64,000 nucleotides of DNA, taken from the NCBI RefSeq assembly GCF_027853245.1, contig NZ_JAPTZM010000007.1; one strand, given 5' to 3'. Under the pieces are notes generated by a model. The model made no database searches. It was not told where the DNA came from and was given only the letters and a program-made list of their open reading frames with translations. Origin of the DNA: Atlantibacter subterraneus (GTDB lineage: Bacteria > Pseudomonadota > Gammaproteobacteria > Enterobacterales > Enterobacteriaceae). Position numbers and translations under genes: made by a program. This document shows, one piece after another, positions 16,492-25,704 of this stretch (its first letter is position 1; the number at the start of each line of letters is the position of its first letter).

Positions 16492-19400
16492 ATGCAGGTC
16501 AGCAGAAGGCAGTTCTTTAAGATCTGCGCTGGCGGTATGGCAGGCACCACGGCAGCAGCGCTGGGCTTTGCCCCCAGCGTCGCGCTTGCGGAAACACGGC
16601 AATATAAATTGCTGCGCAGCCGCGAAACCCGTAACACCTGTACATACTGCTCCGTTGGTTGTGGGCTGTTGATGTACAGCCTCGGCGACGGCGCAAAAAA
16701 CGCGAAAGAATCCATCTTTCACATTGAAGGCGACTCGGACCATCCGGTCAACCGTGGCGCACTGTGCCCGAAAGGCGCAGGTTTAGTTGATTTTATTCAC
16801 TCAGAAAGCCGTCTCAAAGCCCCGCAGTACCGCGCGCCAGGCTCTGATAAATGGCAGGACATCAGTTGGGATGAGGCATTTGACCGCATCGCTAAGCTGA
16901 TCAAGCAGGACCGCGACGCCAACTTTGTGGCGCAAAATGACAAAGGTGTGACGGTAAACCGCTGGCTCACCACCGGTATGCTGTGCGCATCCGCCTCCAG
17001 TAACGAAACCGGCTATTTAACCCAGAAATTTTCCCGCGCCCTCGGCATGTTAGCCGTGGATAACCAGGCGCGTGTCTGACACGGACCAACGGTAGCAAGT
17101 CTTGCTCCAACATTTGGTCGCGGTGCGATGACCAACCACTGGGTAGATATGAAGAACGCCAACCTCATCGTGGTGATGGGTGGGAACGCGGCAGAAGCGC
17201 ATCCGGTGGGATTCCGCTGGGCGATGGAAGCCAAAATCCACAATGGCGCGAAGCTGATTGTTATTGACCCACGCTTTACGCGTACTGCATCGGTGGCCGA
17301 TTTCTATACCCCGATCCGCTCCGGGACTGACATTGCTTTCCTGTCAGGCGTATTGCTGTACCTGTTAACCAATAACAAATTCAACCGTGAATACGTTGAG
17401 GCGTACACCAACGCCAGCCTGATCGTGCGTGAAGATTACGGCTTCGATGACGGCCTGTTTACCGGCTATGACGCCGAAAAACGCAAGTACGACAAAACTT
17501 CCTGGAACTACGAGCTGGATGAGAACGGCTTCGCTAAACGCGATACCACGCTGAGCCATCCGCGCTGCGTCTGGAACCTGCTGAAAACGCACGTTTCCCG
17601 CTACACGCCGGATGTGGTTGAAAACATCTGCGGTACGCCGAAGGCGGATTTCCTCAAGGTGTGCGAATACATCGCAGAAACCAGCGTTCACGACAAAACC
17701 GCGTCATTCCTGTACGCGCTGGGCTGGACGCAGCACTCCGTGGGCGCGCAGAACATCCGCACCATGGCGATGATCCAGCTGCTGCTCGGCAACATGGGTA
17801 TGGCAGGCGGCGGCGTTAACGCCCTGCGCGGACACTCCAATATCCAGGGTCTGACCGACCTCGGCCTGCTGTCCCAGAGCCTGACCGGCTATATGTCGCT
17901 GCCGAACGAGAACCAGCCGGATATCCAGACCTATCTCGCCGCCAATACGCCGAAACCGCTGCTGGAAGGCCAGGTTAACTACTGGGGCAACTACCCGAAA
18001 TTCTTCGTCTCGCTGATGAAAGCCTTCTATGGCGACAAAGCGACGGCGGAGAACAGCTGGGGTTATGAGTGGCTGCCGAAGTGGGACAAAGGCTACGACG
18101 TGCTGCAGTATTTCGACATGATGCACCAGGGCAAAGTGAACGGTTACTTCTGCCAGGGCTTTAACCCGGTGGCCTCGTTCCCGAATAAGAACAAGGTTGT
18201 GGCAGCGCTGTCGAAACTGAAGTTCCTGGTGACCATCGATCCGCTGAACACGGAAACCTCCACCTTCTGGCAAAACCACGGTGAGCAGAACGACGTGGAT
18301 TCGGCGGCGATTCAGACCGAAGTATTCCGTCTGCCGTCTACGTGCTTCGCCGAAGAGAACGGGTCTATCGTTAACTCCGGCCGCTGGCTGCAATGGCACT
18401 GGAAAGGCCAGGACGCGCCGGGCATCGCGCTGAACGACGGCGAGATCCTGGCGGGTATCTTCCTGCGCCTGCGCAAAATGTACGCCGAAGAAGGTGGCGC
18501 GTGCCCGGAACAGGTGCTGAACATGACCTGGAACTTCCTGACGCCGCATAACCCGGCCCCGGAAGAAGTGGCGATGGAAAGCAACGGGAAAGCACTGGCG
18601 GATATCACCGACCCGGCGACCGGCGCGGTGATCGTCAAGAAAGGCCAGCAGATCAGCAGCTTCGCGCAACTGCGCGATGACGGCACCACCTCCAGCGGAT
18701 GCTGGATTTTCGCCGGTAGCTGGACGCCGGAAGGCAACATGATGGCGCGCCGCGATAACTCTGACCCGTCTGGTCTTGGCAACACGCTGGGCTGGGCATG
18801 GGCGTGGCCGCTAAACCGCCGCATCCTGTATAACCGCGCCTCCGCCGATCCGCAGGGCCAGCCCTGGGATCCCAAACGCCAGCTTCTGCGCTGGGACGGT
18901 GCGAAATGGGGCGGTGCGGATATTCCGGACTACAGCGCCGCGGCACCTGGCAGCGATGTCGGGCCGTTCATTATGCAGCCGGAAGGCATGGGGCGTCTGT
19001 TCGCTATCGATAAGATGGCCGAAGGTCCGTTCCCGGAACACTACGAGCCGTTTGAAACGCCGCTCGGCACTAACCCGCTTCACCCGAATGTGGTCTCCAA
19101 CCCTGCCGCCCGCGTCTTTAAACATGACCTGGAAGCGATGGGTAAAGCCGATAAGTTCCCGTACGTCGGGACCACCTATCGTCTGACGGAGCACTTCCAC
19201 TACTGGACCAAGCACGCGCTGCTCAACAGCATCGCGCAGCCGGAGCAGTTTGTGGAAATCGGCGAGAAGCTGGCTAACAAGCTGGGCATCGTCCAGGGCG
19301 ATACCGTGAAAGTCTCCTCCAACCGCGGCTATATCAAAGCTAAGGCGGTGGTGACCAAGCGTATTCGCACCCTGAAAGTGAACAATCAGGACGTCGATAC

Positions 19401-19542
19401 CATCGGCATTCCGATTCACTGGGGCTACGAGGGCGTGGCGAAAAAAGGCTTTATCGCGAACACGTTGACGCCGTTCGTCGGCGACGCCAATACCCAAACG
19501 CCGGAATTTAAGGCGTTCCTGGTGAACGTGGAAAAGGTGTAA
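16492..19542 (+). CDS. fdoG: Formate dehydrogenase-O catalytic subunit, selenocysteine at residue 196
   Basis: 1016 codons, as in E. coli FdoG, read through an in-frame TGA at 17077-17079 (codon 196) as selenocysteine, in context QARV-U-HGPTVASL. It oxidises formate to CO2 in the periplasm. Twin-arginine signal SRRQFFK at the N-terminus; [4Fe-4S] ligands in CTYCSVGCG plus C in ALCPKGAG; two molybdopterin-guanine-dinucleotide cofactors bind in the downstream domains. The frame would otherwise split into two open parts, 16492-17079 and a later one from 17128. A SECIS hairpin follows the TGA. First gene of fdoGHI-fdhE; ATG preceded by AAGGAG. Confidence 0.98.
17077..17119 (+). promoter_or_regulatory. 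UGA selenocysteine codon and bacterial SECIS element
   Basis: Directly after the UGA, the lower stem GACCAA (17084-17089) pairs with TTGGTC (17114-17119), and the upper stem AGCA (17094-17097) pairs with TGCT (17103-17106) around the loop AGTCT. The apical GU and the stem placement are those recognised by SelB in E. coli fdnG/fdoG. Confidence 0.93.
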
Positions 19543-19554
19543 CGGAGACGACTC

Positions 19555-20478
19555 ATGGCTTATCAATCGCAAGACATTATCCGTCGTTCCGCGACTAACG
19601 GTTTCACTCCCGCGCCCCACGCGCGGGAACACCAGCAAGAGGTGGCGAAACTTATCGATGTGACCACCTGTATCGGCTGCAAAGCCTGTCAGGTGGCCTG
19701 TTCCGAGTGGAATGACCTGCGTGACGAAGTGGGTCACAACGTCGGGGTGTATGACAACCCGGCGGATCTCACTGCGAAATCCTGGACGGTGATGCGCTTC
19801 TCGGAAGTGGAGCAGAACGACAAACTGGAGTGGCTGATCCGCAAGGACGGCTGTATGCACTGCGCCGACCCGGGCTGTCTGAAGGCCTGCCCGGCGGAAG
19901 GGGCAATCATTCAGTACGCTAACGGCATCGTCGATTTCCAGTCCGAGCAGTGCATCGGCTGCGGCTACTGCATCGCCGGCTGTCCGTTCGACGTGCCGCG
20001 CCTGAACCCGGAAGACAACCGCGTCTACAAATGCACCCTGTGCGTAGACCGCGTCACCGTGGGCCAGGAACCGGCGTGTGTGAAAACCTGTCCGACCGGG
20101 GCGATTCATTTCGGCTCGAAAGAGGACATGAAAGAGCTGGCCAGCGAGCGCGTGGCGGAACTGCAAACCCGTGGTTACGACAAAGCGGGCCTGTACGATC
20201 CGGCGGGCGTAGGCGGGACGCACGTGATGTACGTGTTGCATCACGCCGATAACCCGAATCTGTATCACGGGCTGCCGGAGAACCCGGAAATCAGCGACAC
20301 CGTTAAATTCTGGAAAGGCGTCTGGAAGCCGCTGGCCGCGATTGGCTTTGCCGCGACCTTTGCCGCCAGCGTGTTCCACTATGTCGGCGTCGGCCCGAAC
20401 CGGGCGGATGATGAAGAAGACAATCTTCACGAGGAGAAAGACCAGACTCGTGACGATCGTGAGGAGGGGCGCAAATGA
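19555..20478 (+). CDS. fdoH: Formate dehydrogenase-O iron-sulfur subunit
   Basis: 307 residues (E. coli 300). Carries four cysteine clusters for [4Fe-4S] centres: CIGCKACQVAC, CMHCADPGCLKAC, CIGCGYCIAGC and CTLCVDRVTVGQEPACVKTC. A C-terminal transmembrane helix (PLAAIGFAATFAASVFHYVG) anchors it. It transfers electrons from FdoG to cytochrome FdoI. The charged tail is longer than in E. coli. GGAGACG precedes the start; the end overlaps fdoI by ATGA. Confidence 0.97.
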   Translation: MAYQSQDIIRRSATNGFTPAPHAREHQQEVAKLIDVTTCIGCKACQVACSEWNDLRDEVGHNVGVYDNPADLTAKSWTVMRFSEVEQNDKLEWLIRKDGCMHCADPGCLKACPAEGAIIQYANGIVDFQSEQCIGCGYCIAGCPFDVPRLNPEDNRVYKCTLCVDRVTVGQEPACVKTCPTGAIHFGSKEDMKELASERVAELQTRGYDKAGLYDPAGVGGTHVMYVLHHADNPNLYHGLPENPEISDTVKFWKGVWKPLAAIGFAATFAASVFHYVGVGPNRADDEEDNLHEEKDQTRDDREEGRK

Positions 20479-21110
20479 GGAAACGTAACACCATCGTGCG
20501 CTACACCGCGCCCGAGCGCATCAACCACTGGGTCACCGCCTTCTGCTTCATCCTGGCGGCGGTGAGCGGGCTGGGGTTCCTGTTCCCCTCCTTCAACTGG
20601 CTGATGCACATCATGGGGACGCCGCAGCTGGCGCGAATCGTCCACCCGTTTGTCGGGGTGGTGATGTTTGCGTCGTTTATCATCATGTTTTTTAGATATT
20701 GGCACCACAATCTAATCAATCGTGAGGATATCTTTTGGGCGAAGAATATTCGTAAGATCATCGTTAACGACGAAGTAGGTGACACCGGACGTTATAACTT
20801 CGGCCAGAAGTGCGTTTTCTGGGCGGCGATTATCTTCCTGGTGTTGCTGTTGGTGAGCGGCGTCATCATCTGGCGCCCGTATTTCGCTCCCGTCTTCTCG
20901 ATTCCGGTGATCCGCGTGGCGCTAATGGTACATTCGTTTGCCGCGGTCGCCCTGATTGTGGTTATTATGGTGCATATTTACGCCGCTCTGTGGGTGAAAG
21001 GCACCATTACCGCAATGGTCGAAGGCTGGGTCACCTCCGCATGGGCGAAGAAACATCACCCGCGCTGGTATCGCGAAGTGCGCGAAAAACAGGATAAATC
21101 GACTGAATGA
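20475..21110 (+). CDS. fdoI: Formate dehydrogenase-O cytochrome b556 subunit
   Basis: 211 residues, as in E. coli. Inner-membrane di-haem cytochrome with four transmembrane helices; histidines in RINHWVTA, PFVGVV and VHSFAAVALIVVIMVHIYAA are candidate haem ligands. It passes electrons to the quinone pool. Overlaps fdoH by 4 nt at its start and fdhE by 4 nt at its end. Confidence 0.97.
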   Translation: MRKRNTIVRYTAPERINHWVTAFCFILAAVSGLGFLFPSFNWLMHIMGTPQLARIVHPFVGVVMFASFIIMFFRYWHHNLINREDIFWAKNIRKIIVNDEVGDTGRYNFGQKCVFWAAIIFLVLLLVSGVIIWRPYFAPVFSIPVIRVALMVHSFAAVALIVVIMVHIYAALWVKGTITAMVEGWVTSAWAKKHHPRWYREVREKQDKSTE

Positions 21111-22036
21111 GTATTCGCATCATCCCGCAAGATCAGCTGGAGAAGGGCGAAAAACATACGGCGGATATGATTCCGCCGTTATTGTTCCCCAGGCTGAAAA
21201 ACCTCTATAACCGCCGCGCGGAGCGTCTGCGCGAGCTGGCTGAAAGCAATCCGCTGGGCGACTATCTGCGCTTTGCCGCGCTGATCGCCCACGCCCAGGA
21301 AGTGGTGCTGTACGACCACCCGCTGGAGATGGACTTAACGGCGCGCATTAAAGAAGCCGCCGCGCAGGGCAAACCGCCGCTGGATATCCATGTCCTGCCG
21401 CGCGACGCTCACTGGCAGAAGCTGCTGCACTCGATGATTGCCGAGCTGAAGCCGGAAATGAGCGGCACGGCGCTGGCCGTCATCGAAAATCTGGAAAAGG
21501 CCTCCGGCCCGGAACTGGAAGAGATGGCGAGCGCGCTGTTTGCGGCTGATTTCGGCACCGTCAGCAGCGATAAAGCCCCGTTTATCTGGGCGGCACTGTC
21601 GCTCTACTGGGCGCAAATGGCCAGCCTGATCCCCGGCAAAGCGCGTGCGGAATACGGCGAACAGCGCCAGTTCTGCCCGGTATGTGGTTCGATGCCGGTT
21701 TCCAGCATCGTGCAAATTGGCACCACCAACGGCCTGCGCTATTTGCACTGCAACCTGTGCGAAACCGAATGGCACGTGGTGCGCGTCAAATGCAGCAACT
21801 GCGAGCAAACCCGCGACCTGCATTACTGGTCGCTCGACAGCGAGCAGGCAGCGATTAAAGCGGAAAGCTGCGGCGACTGCGGCACGTACCTGAAGATTCT
21901 GTATCAGGAAAAAGACCCGAAAGTCGACGCCGTGGCGGACGACCTGGCCTCGCTGGTGCTGGACGCGCGTATGGAGCAAGAAGGCTTTGCCCGTAGCTCC
22001 ATCAACCCGTTCCTGTTCCCGGGTGAAGGGGAGTAA
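21107..22036 (+). CDS. fdhE: Formate dehydrogenase accessory protein FdhE
   Basis: 309-residue cytoplasmic chaperone that binds the catalytic subunits of respiratory formate dehydrogenases before export and is needed for their activity. C-terminal half carries four paired-cysteine motifs: CPVCG, CNLCE, CSNCE and CGDCG, forming rubredoxin-like metal-binding knuckles. Coupled to fdoI by an ATGA overlap. A strong hairpin lies 14 nt after the stop. Confidence 0.97.
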   Translation: MSIRIIPQDQLEKGEKHTADMIPPLLFPRLKNLYNRRAERLRELAESNPLGDYLRFAALIAHAQEVVLYDHPLEMDLTARIKEAAAQGKPPLDIHVLPRDAHWQKLLHSMIAELKPEMSGTALAVIENLEKASGPELEEMASALFAADFGTVSSDKAPFIWAALSLYWAQMASLIPGKARAEYGEQRQFCPVCGSMPVSSIVQIGTTNGLRYLHCNLCETEWHVVRVKCSNCEQTRDLHYWSLDSEQAAIKAESCGDCGTYLKILYQEKDPKVDAVADDLASLVLDARMEQEGFARSSINPFLFPGEGE

Positions 22037-22050
22037 TTCTCCTGTTGAGT

Positions 22051-22082
22051 TGATTCCCGTCTTCGGTTGAGGGCGGGGATTA
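22051..22082 (+). terminator. Terminator after the fdo operon
   Basis: A 14-bp stem with several G-T pairs, TGATTCCCGTCTTC against GAGGGCGGGGATTA, loop GGTT, followed by an AT-rich stretch. Confidence 0.55.
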
Positions 22083-22163
22083 ATTTAAATGTCAACTTCG
22101 CAGGCTTGCAGCGTTTACCGAACAATATTCAGTTAATTGCTTTTTTTAGCACATTGTCAGTTA

Positions 22164-22367
22164 TTACCACTCTTCACGCCATTTGCGTTCATATGCAAGA
22201 CCGTCCTCAACGCCTTTCCCCCATAATCCCTTAGCGTGAGATATCGCCTCATTAGTTTGTTGATCAAGGTATTGCTCAATTGCTTCATGCAATAACGTTT
22301 CATGAGAAAGCTCGCGACGTTTTGCGAGATGCTTTCCAGAAGCTGTTTTTTTAGCAAACCGGACTTG
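22164..22367 (-). pseudogene. Remnant of an RHH-type antitoxin gene
   Basis: A 67-codon open stretch ending at TAA 22164-22166 encodes ...GKHLAKRRELSHETLLHEAIEQ YLDQQ...LWGKGVEDGLAYERKWREEW. The segment 'SHETLLHEAIEQYL' looks like the second helix region of CopG-like proteins (compare E. coli YiiE), followed by an acidic/aromatic tail as in antitoxins. The frame runs upstream into a TAA with no start codon between, so the first strand is missing and no toxin gene is adjacent. A different frame over the same bases opens from a TTG at 22357 but resembles nothing. Confidence 0.45.
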
Positions 22368-22427
22368 TTATCCGCTGTTTTGCCAGGCTAGATTGCTGTA
22401 TATCCATACAGATGAGCAGAGTGAAAA

Positions 22428-23342
22428 ATGGCGTTAGAAACGGGAATCTCAACACTGGTCGATGAGTTTATTGCTGCCGGAAGGCCCTCGGTGCGGGATA
22501 AAATCATTGCTGAACGGCGCGCAGGATACATCGCCAGCACCGTGCTTGCCGGCGAGACCGAGCAGCGCGTCGATGTAAAAGACATCACGCTCGAAGGCAT
22601 GCAGCTGCGAGTGGTGTCGCCGCTCAGCAGCAGCGGTAATTTACCGGCAGTGATTTATTACCATGGTGGGTGCTTTGTCAGCGGCGGGTTTGACACTCAC
22701 GATAATCAACTGCGCCAACTGGCGTTTTATAGCGGCTGCCGAATTATCGCCGTACGCTATCGTCTCGCACCTGAACATGTATACCCGGCGGCGCATGATG
22801 ACGCGGAACGCGCCGCGCGGTTAATTGCTCAGCATGCCGATACGCTGGAAATTAATGCCGCGCGCATCACCCTTGCGGGCGACAGCGCAGGCGGACATCT
22901 CGCGCTGGTCACCGCGCTGCGCCTTAAAGCCAGTAGCAATTGGCAGCCATCGCAGCTATTGCTGATCTATCCCATGCTGGACGCGACGGCGCACTTCGAA
23001 AGTTATACCCGCAACGGGCTGGATTATGTCATTACTCGCGAGATGCTTTTGACTGGCTATGAAGCCTGTCTGACCACCTGCAATCGCCTCCATCCTGAAG
23101 CCAGCCCGCTATGGCGCGACGATTTTGCCGGTTTGCCGCCCGTGCATATCGTCACCGCAGAATTCGATCCGCTATGCGATGAAGGTGAAGCGCTTTTTGC
23201 ACGTCTGACGGAGCAAGGCGTAAGTTGCTCCTGCCAGCGCTGGCTTGGCGTGATCCACGGTTTCTTTCAGCTTGGTGGCATCAGCCAGAGCGCCCGGGAT
23301 CTGATGCGTGATGTGGCATGGCGTGTGGCAAACCGAAGATAA
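22428..23342 (+). CDS. Alpha/beta-hydrolase, HSL-family carboxylesterase (Aes-like)
   Basis: 304 residues. Oxyanion-hole motif YYHGGCF near residue 75, nucleophile elbow GDSAGG near 150, acid in FDPLCDEG near 245, and catalytic His in VIHGFFQLGG near 275: a complete hormone-sensitive-lipase-type triad. It probably hydrolyses short acyl esters in the cytoplasm; natural substrate unknown. Not part of an operon: the fdo terminator and the antitoxin remnant lie upstream, and the convergent yicI follows. RBS is poor (GAGTGAAAAATG). Confidence 0.88.
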   Translation: MALETGISTLVDEFIAAGRPSVRDKIIAERRAGYIASTVLAGETEQRVDVKDITLEGMQLRVVSPLSSSGNLPAVIYYHGGCFVSGGFDTHDNQLRQLAFYSGCRIIAVRYRLAPEHVYPAAHDDAERAARLIAQHADTLEINAARITLAGDSAGGHLALVTALRLKASSNWQPSQLLLIYPMLDATAHFESYTRNGLDYVITREMLLTGYEACLTTCNRLHPEASPLWRDDFAGLPPVHIVTAEFDPLCDEGEALFARLTEQGVSCSCQRWLGVIHGFFQLGGISQSARDLMRDVAWRVANRR

Positions 23343-23347
23343 CAGAA

Positions 23348-23365
23348 CGCCGCCCGAAGGCGGCG
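23348..23365. terminator. Hairpin between the esterase and yicI
   Basis: CGCCGCC-CGAA-GGCGGCG, a 7-bp GC stem with a CGAA tetraloop between convergent genes. No T-run, so it may be a weak terminator or an RNA-end stabiliser. Confidence 0.45.
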
Positions 23366-23376
23366 GTGAAGAAGAT

Positions 23377-25701
23377 TTACAGCGTGACGCTAAACGACAG
23401 TTCGCCGCTAATCGGGGTGATAACAATGCCCAATTCACCGGGACACGAACTGGCGTTCGCGACCTCTTTAAGCTGGTGAATATTGCGCAGGCACAGCGTC
23501 CAGTTAGCGGCGGTGCCCTCACCATGCACCATCAGCTTATTGCCCTCGCGTTTTACGTGCAGGGTAAAGGCTACGCAGCCGTTCGCCATCGGCACGTCGC
23601 ACTGCGCTTCCCGGCCATCGTCGAGATTGAACAGCTGGAACGCAGTCCCATCATGCCAGGGGTAATCGGGCTTCTGGTCATTGTTGCCGAGGGCGAGCAG
23701 CGTGTTGTCGCGCACGTACACCGGCAGGCTCAGGAAGTCGTGACGCTGTTTCAGCCAGCGGCTGCCTGACTGTTCGTCGTTATGCCACAGATGCGTCCAG
23801 CGGCCTTCCGGTAGCCAGAACGCCACATCGCCCGCCTCGCTGAACACCGGGGCCACCAGCAGCGAATCGCCCAGCATATACTGGCGATCGAGGTAATCGC
23901 AGGCCGGATCGTCCGGGAATTCGAGCATCATGGCGCGCATTACCGGCGTACCGCTGGCATTCGCCGTGACCGCCTGGCGATATAAATAGGGCATTAAGCG
24001 ACATTTCAGCTCGGTGAAGTGGCGCACCACGTCGCAGGCTTCGTCATCATACGCCCACGGCACCCGGTAGGACTTGCTGCCGTGCAGGCGGCTGTGGCTG
24101 GAGAGCAGCCCAAAAGCGCACCAGCGTTTGTAGACGTGCGCAGGCGCGGTGTTCTCAAACCCGCCGATATCATGGCTCCAGAACCCAAAGCCGGACAGCC
24201 CAATAGACAGCCCGCCGCGCAGGCTCTCCGCCATAGATTCATAGTTGGCATAGCAATCACCGCCCCAGTGGACCGGGAACTGTTGCGCACCCACGGACGC
24301 CGAGCGGGCAAACAGCACCGCCTCCTCTTCACCGACGGTCTGTTTCAGCACCTCCCACACCAACTCGTTGTAAATAAAGGCGTAATGATTATGCATTTTC
24401 TGCGGATCGGAGCCGTCATGCCACACCACATCGGTAGGAATGCGTTCGCCGAAGTCGGTTTTGAAGCAGTCCACGCCCATCTTCACCAGCCGTTTCAGAT
24501 GGTTTGCATACCACGCGCTCGCCGCCGGGTTGGTGAAATCGACAATCGCCAGGCCGGGCTGCCATTTATCCCACTGCCACACCGCGCCGTTCGGGCGCTT
24601 CAGCAGATAGCCCTTTTCCATCCCTTCACGAAACAGCGGCGATTTTTGGCCGATATAGGGGTTAATCCACACGCAAATTTTCAGGCCGCGGGCTTTCAGG
24701 CGCTGCAACATGCCCACCGGATCCGGGAACGTCGCCGGGTCCCATTCAAAATCGCACCACTGGAACGCCTTCATCCAGAAGCAGTCGAAATGGAACACGT
24801 GCAGCGGCAGCCTGCGCTCGTCCATACCGTCGATAAAACGGTTCACGGTGGCTTCGTCGTAATTGGTGGTAAACGAGGTGGTGAGCCACAGCCCGAACGA
24901 CCAGGCAGGCGGCAGCGCCGGGCGGCCCGTCAGGCGAGTATAGCGGTCCAGCACCGCTTTCGGCGTCGGTCCGTCGATCACAAAATATTCGAGATACTCC
25001 CCCTCCACGCTGAACTGCACTTTCGAGACTTTCTCAGAGCCGATTTCAAACGACACGCATTCCGGGTGATTCACCAACACGCCGTAGCCGCGATTGGTCA
25101 GATAAAACGGGATATTCTTGTACGCCTGCTCGGTGCTGGTGCCGCCGTCTCGGTTCCAGGTTTCCACCGCCTGCCCGTTGCGCACCAGCGCGGTAAAGCG
25201 CTCGCCCAGGCCGTATACGGTTTCACCCACGCTGAGATCCAGCCGCTCGAACATATACTGGCGCGAGGCATTGCCGTCCTGCACATAGCCATTGTTTTTC
25301 GCCTGGCTGCCGGTGATGCGCACACCGTCGCGCAGGAAATCGAGCGCCCAGTTTTCACCTTTGGTGACCCGCACACTCAGGTTGCCGCTTTTCAGTTCGG
25401 CAAATTCCGGCGTGTTGCGCATCTCAACCTGCACATTACCCAGCACGTTAAGCGGATAGTGCGGGCCGTTATTTACTGCGCCCTGAAAATGCTCGATGCG
25501 CACGCCGATAATGCCCTGCTGCGGCGAGAAAAAACGCAGCGTAAATAACGGCGTGTCGAGCTGCCAGGTGCGCTCGCGCACGTCGCGCGGCGCGGCATAC
25601 ACCACCATCTCGTTGCCATGCTGCTCAACGTCAAACACCTGAAGCGGGTGAGTTAACGTCAAGCCCGGCTGGATCAGCCAGTTTCCATCGCTGATTTTCA
25701 T
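23377..25701 (-). CDS. yicI: Alpha-xylosidase YicI (GH31)
   Basis: 774 residues (E. coli 772). Glycoside hydrolase family 31 enzyme releasing xylose from alpha-xylosides such as isoprimeverose. The nucleophile aspartate is in CFKTDFGERIP (near residue 416), and the acid/base region is VHWGGDCYANYESM. N-terminal beta-sandwich, central TIM barrel and C-terminal beta domains are recognisable by sequence order. It lies 3 nt downstream of yicJ, forming a transport-hydrolysis operon. Confidence 0.97.
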   Translation of the reverse strand: MKISDGNWLIQPGLTLTHPLQVFDVEQHGNEMVVYAAPRDVRERTWQLDTPLFTLRFFSPQQGIIGVRIEHFQGAVNNGPHYPLNVLGNVQVEMRNTPEFAELKSGNLSVRVTKGENWALDFLRDGVRITGSQAKNNGYVQDGNASRQYMFERLDLSVGETVYGLGERFTALVRNGQAVETWNRDGGTSTEQAYKNIPFYLTNRGYGVLVNHPECVSFEIGSEKVSKVQFSVEGEYLEYFVIDGPTPKAVLDRYTRLTGRPALPPAWSFGLWLTTSFTTNYDEATVNRFIDGMDERRLPLHVFHFDCFWMKAFQWCDFEWDPATFPDPVGMLQRLKARGLKICVWINPYIGQKSPLFREGMEKGYLLKRPNGAVWQWDKWQPGLAIVDFTNPAASAWYANHLKRLVKMGVDCFKTDFGERIPTDVVWHDGSDPQKMHNHYAFIYNELVWEVLKQTVGEEEAVLFARSASVGAQQFPVHWGGDCYANYESMAESLRGGLSIGLSGFGFWSHDIGGFENTAPAHVYKRWCAFGLLSSHSRLHGSKSYRVPWAYDDEACDVVRHFTELKCRLMPYLYRQAVTANASGTPVMRAMMLEFPDDPACDYLDRQYMLGDSLLVAPVFSEAGDVAFWLPEGRWTHLWHNDEQSGSRWLKQRHDFLSLPVYVRDNTLLALGNNDQKPDYPWHDGTAFQLFNLDDGREAQCDVPMANGCVAFTLHVKREGNKLMVHGEGTAANWTLCLRNIHQLKEVANASSCPGELGIVITPISGELSFSVTL

Positions 25702-25704
25702 CTG

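Noticed and set aside
17077..17127. In-frame TGA splitting fdoG, which could look like a nonsense mutation
   Set aside because: The codon is at position 196, the known Sec site, and a proper SECIS hairpin follows, so it is recoded rather than a defect.
18811..20430. 539-codon minus-strand open frame across fdoG and fdoH
   Set aside because: Antisense shadow of two certain genes, crossing their boundary.
24019..25548. 509-codon plus-strand open frame
   Set aside because: It lies antisense to yicI, has shadow-type composition rich in His, Arg and Gln, and resembles no protein.
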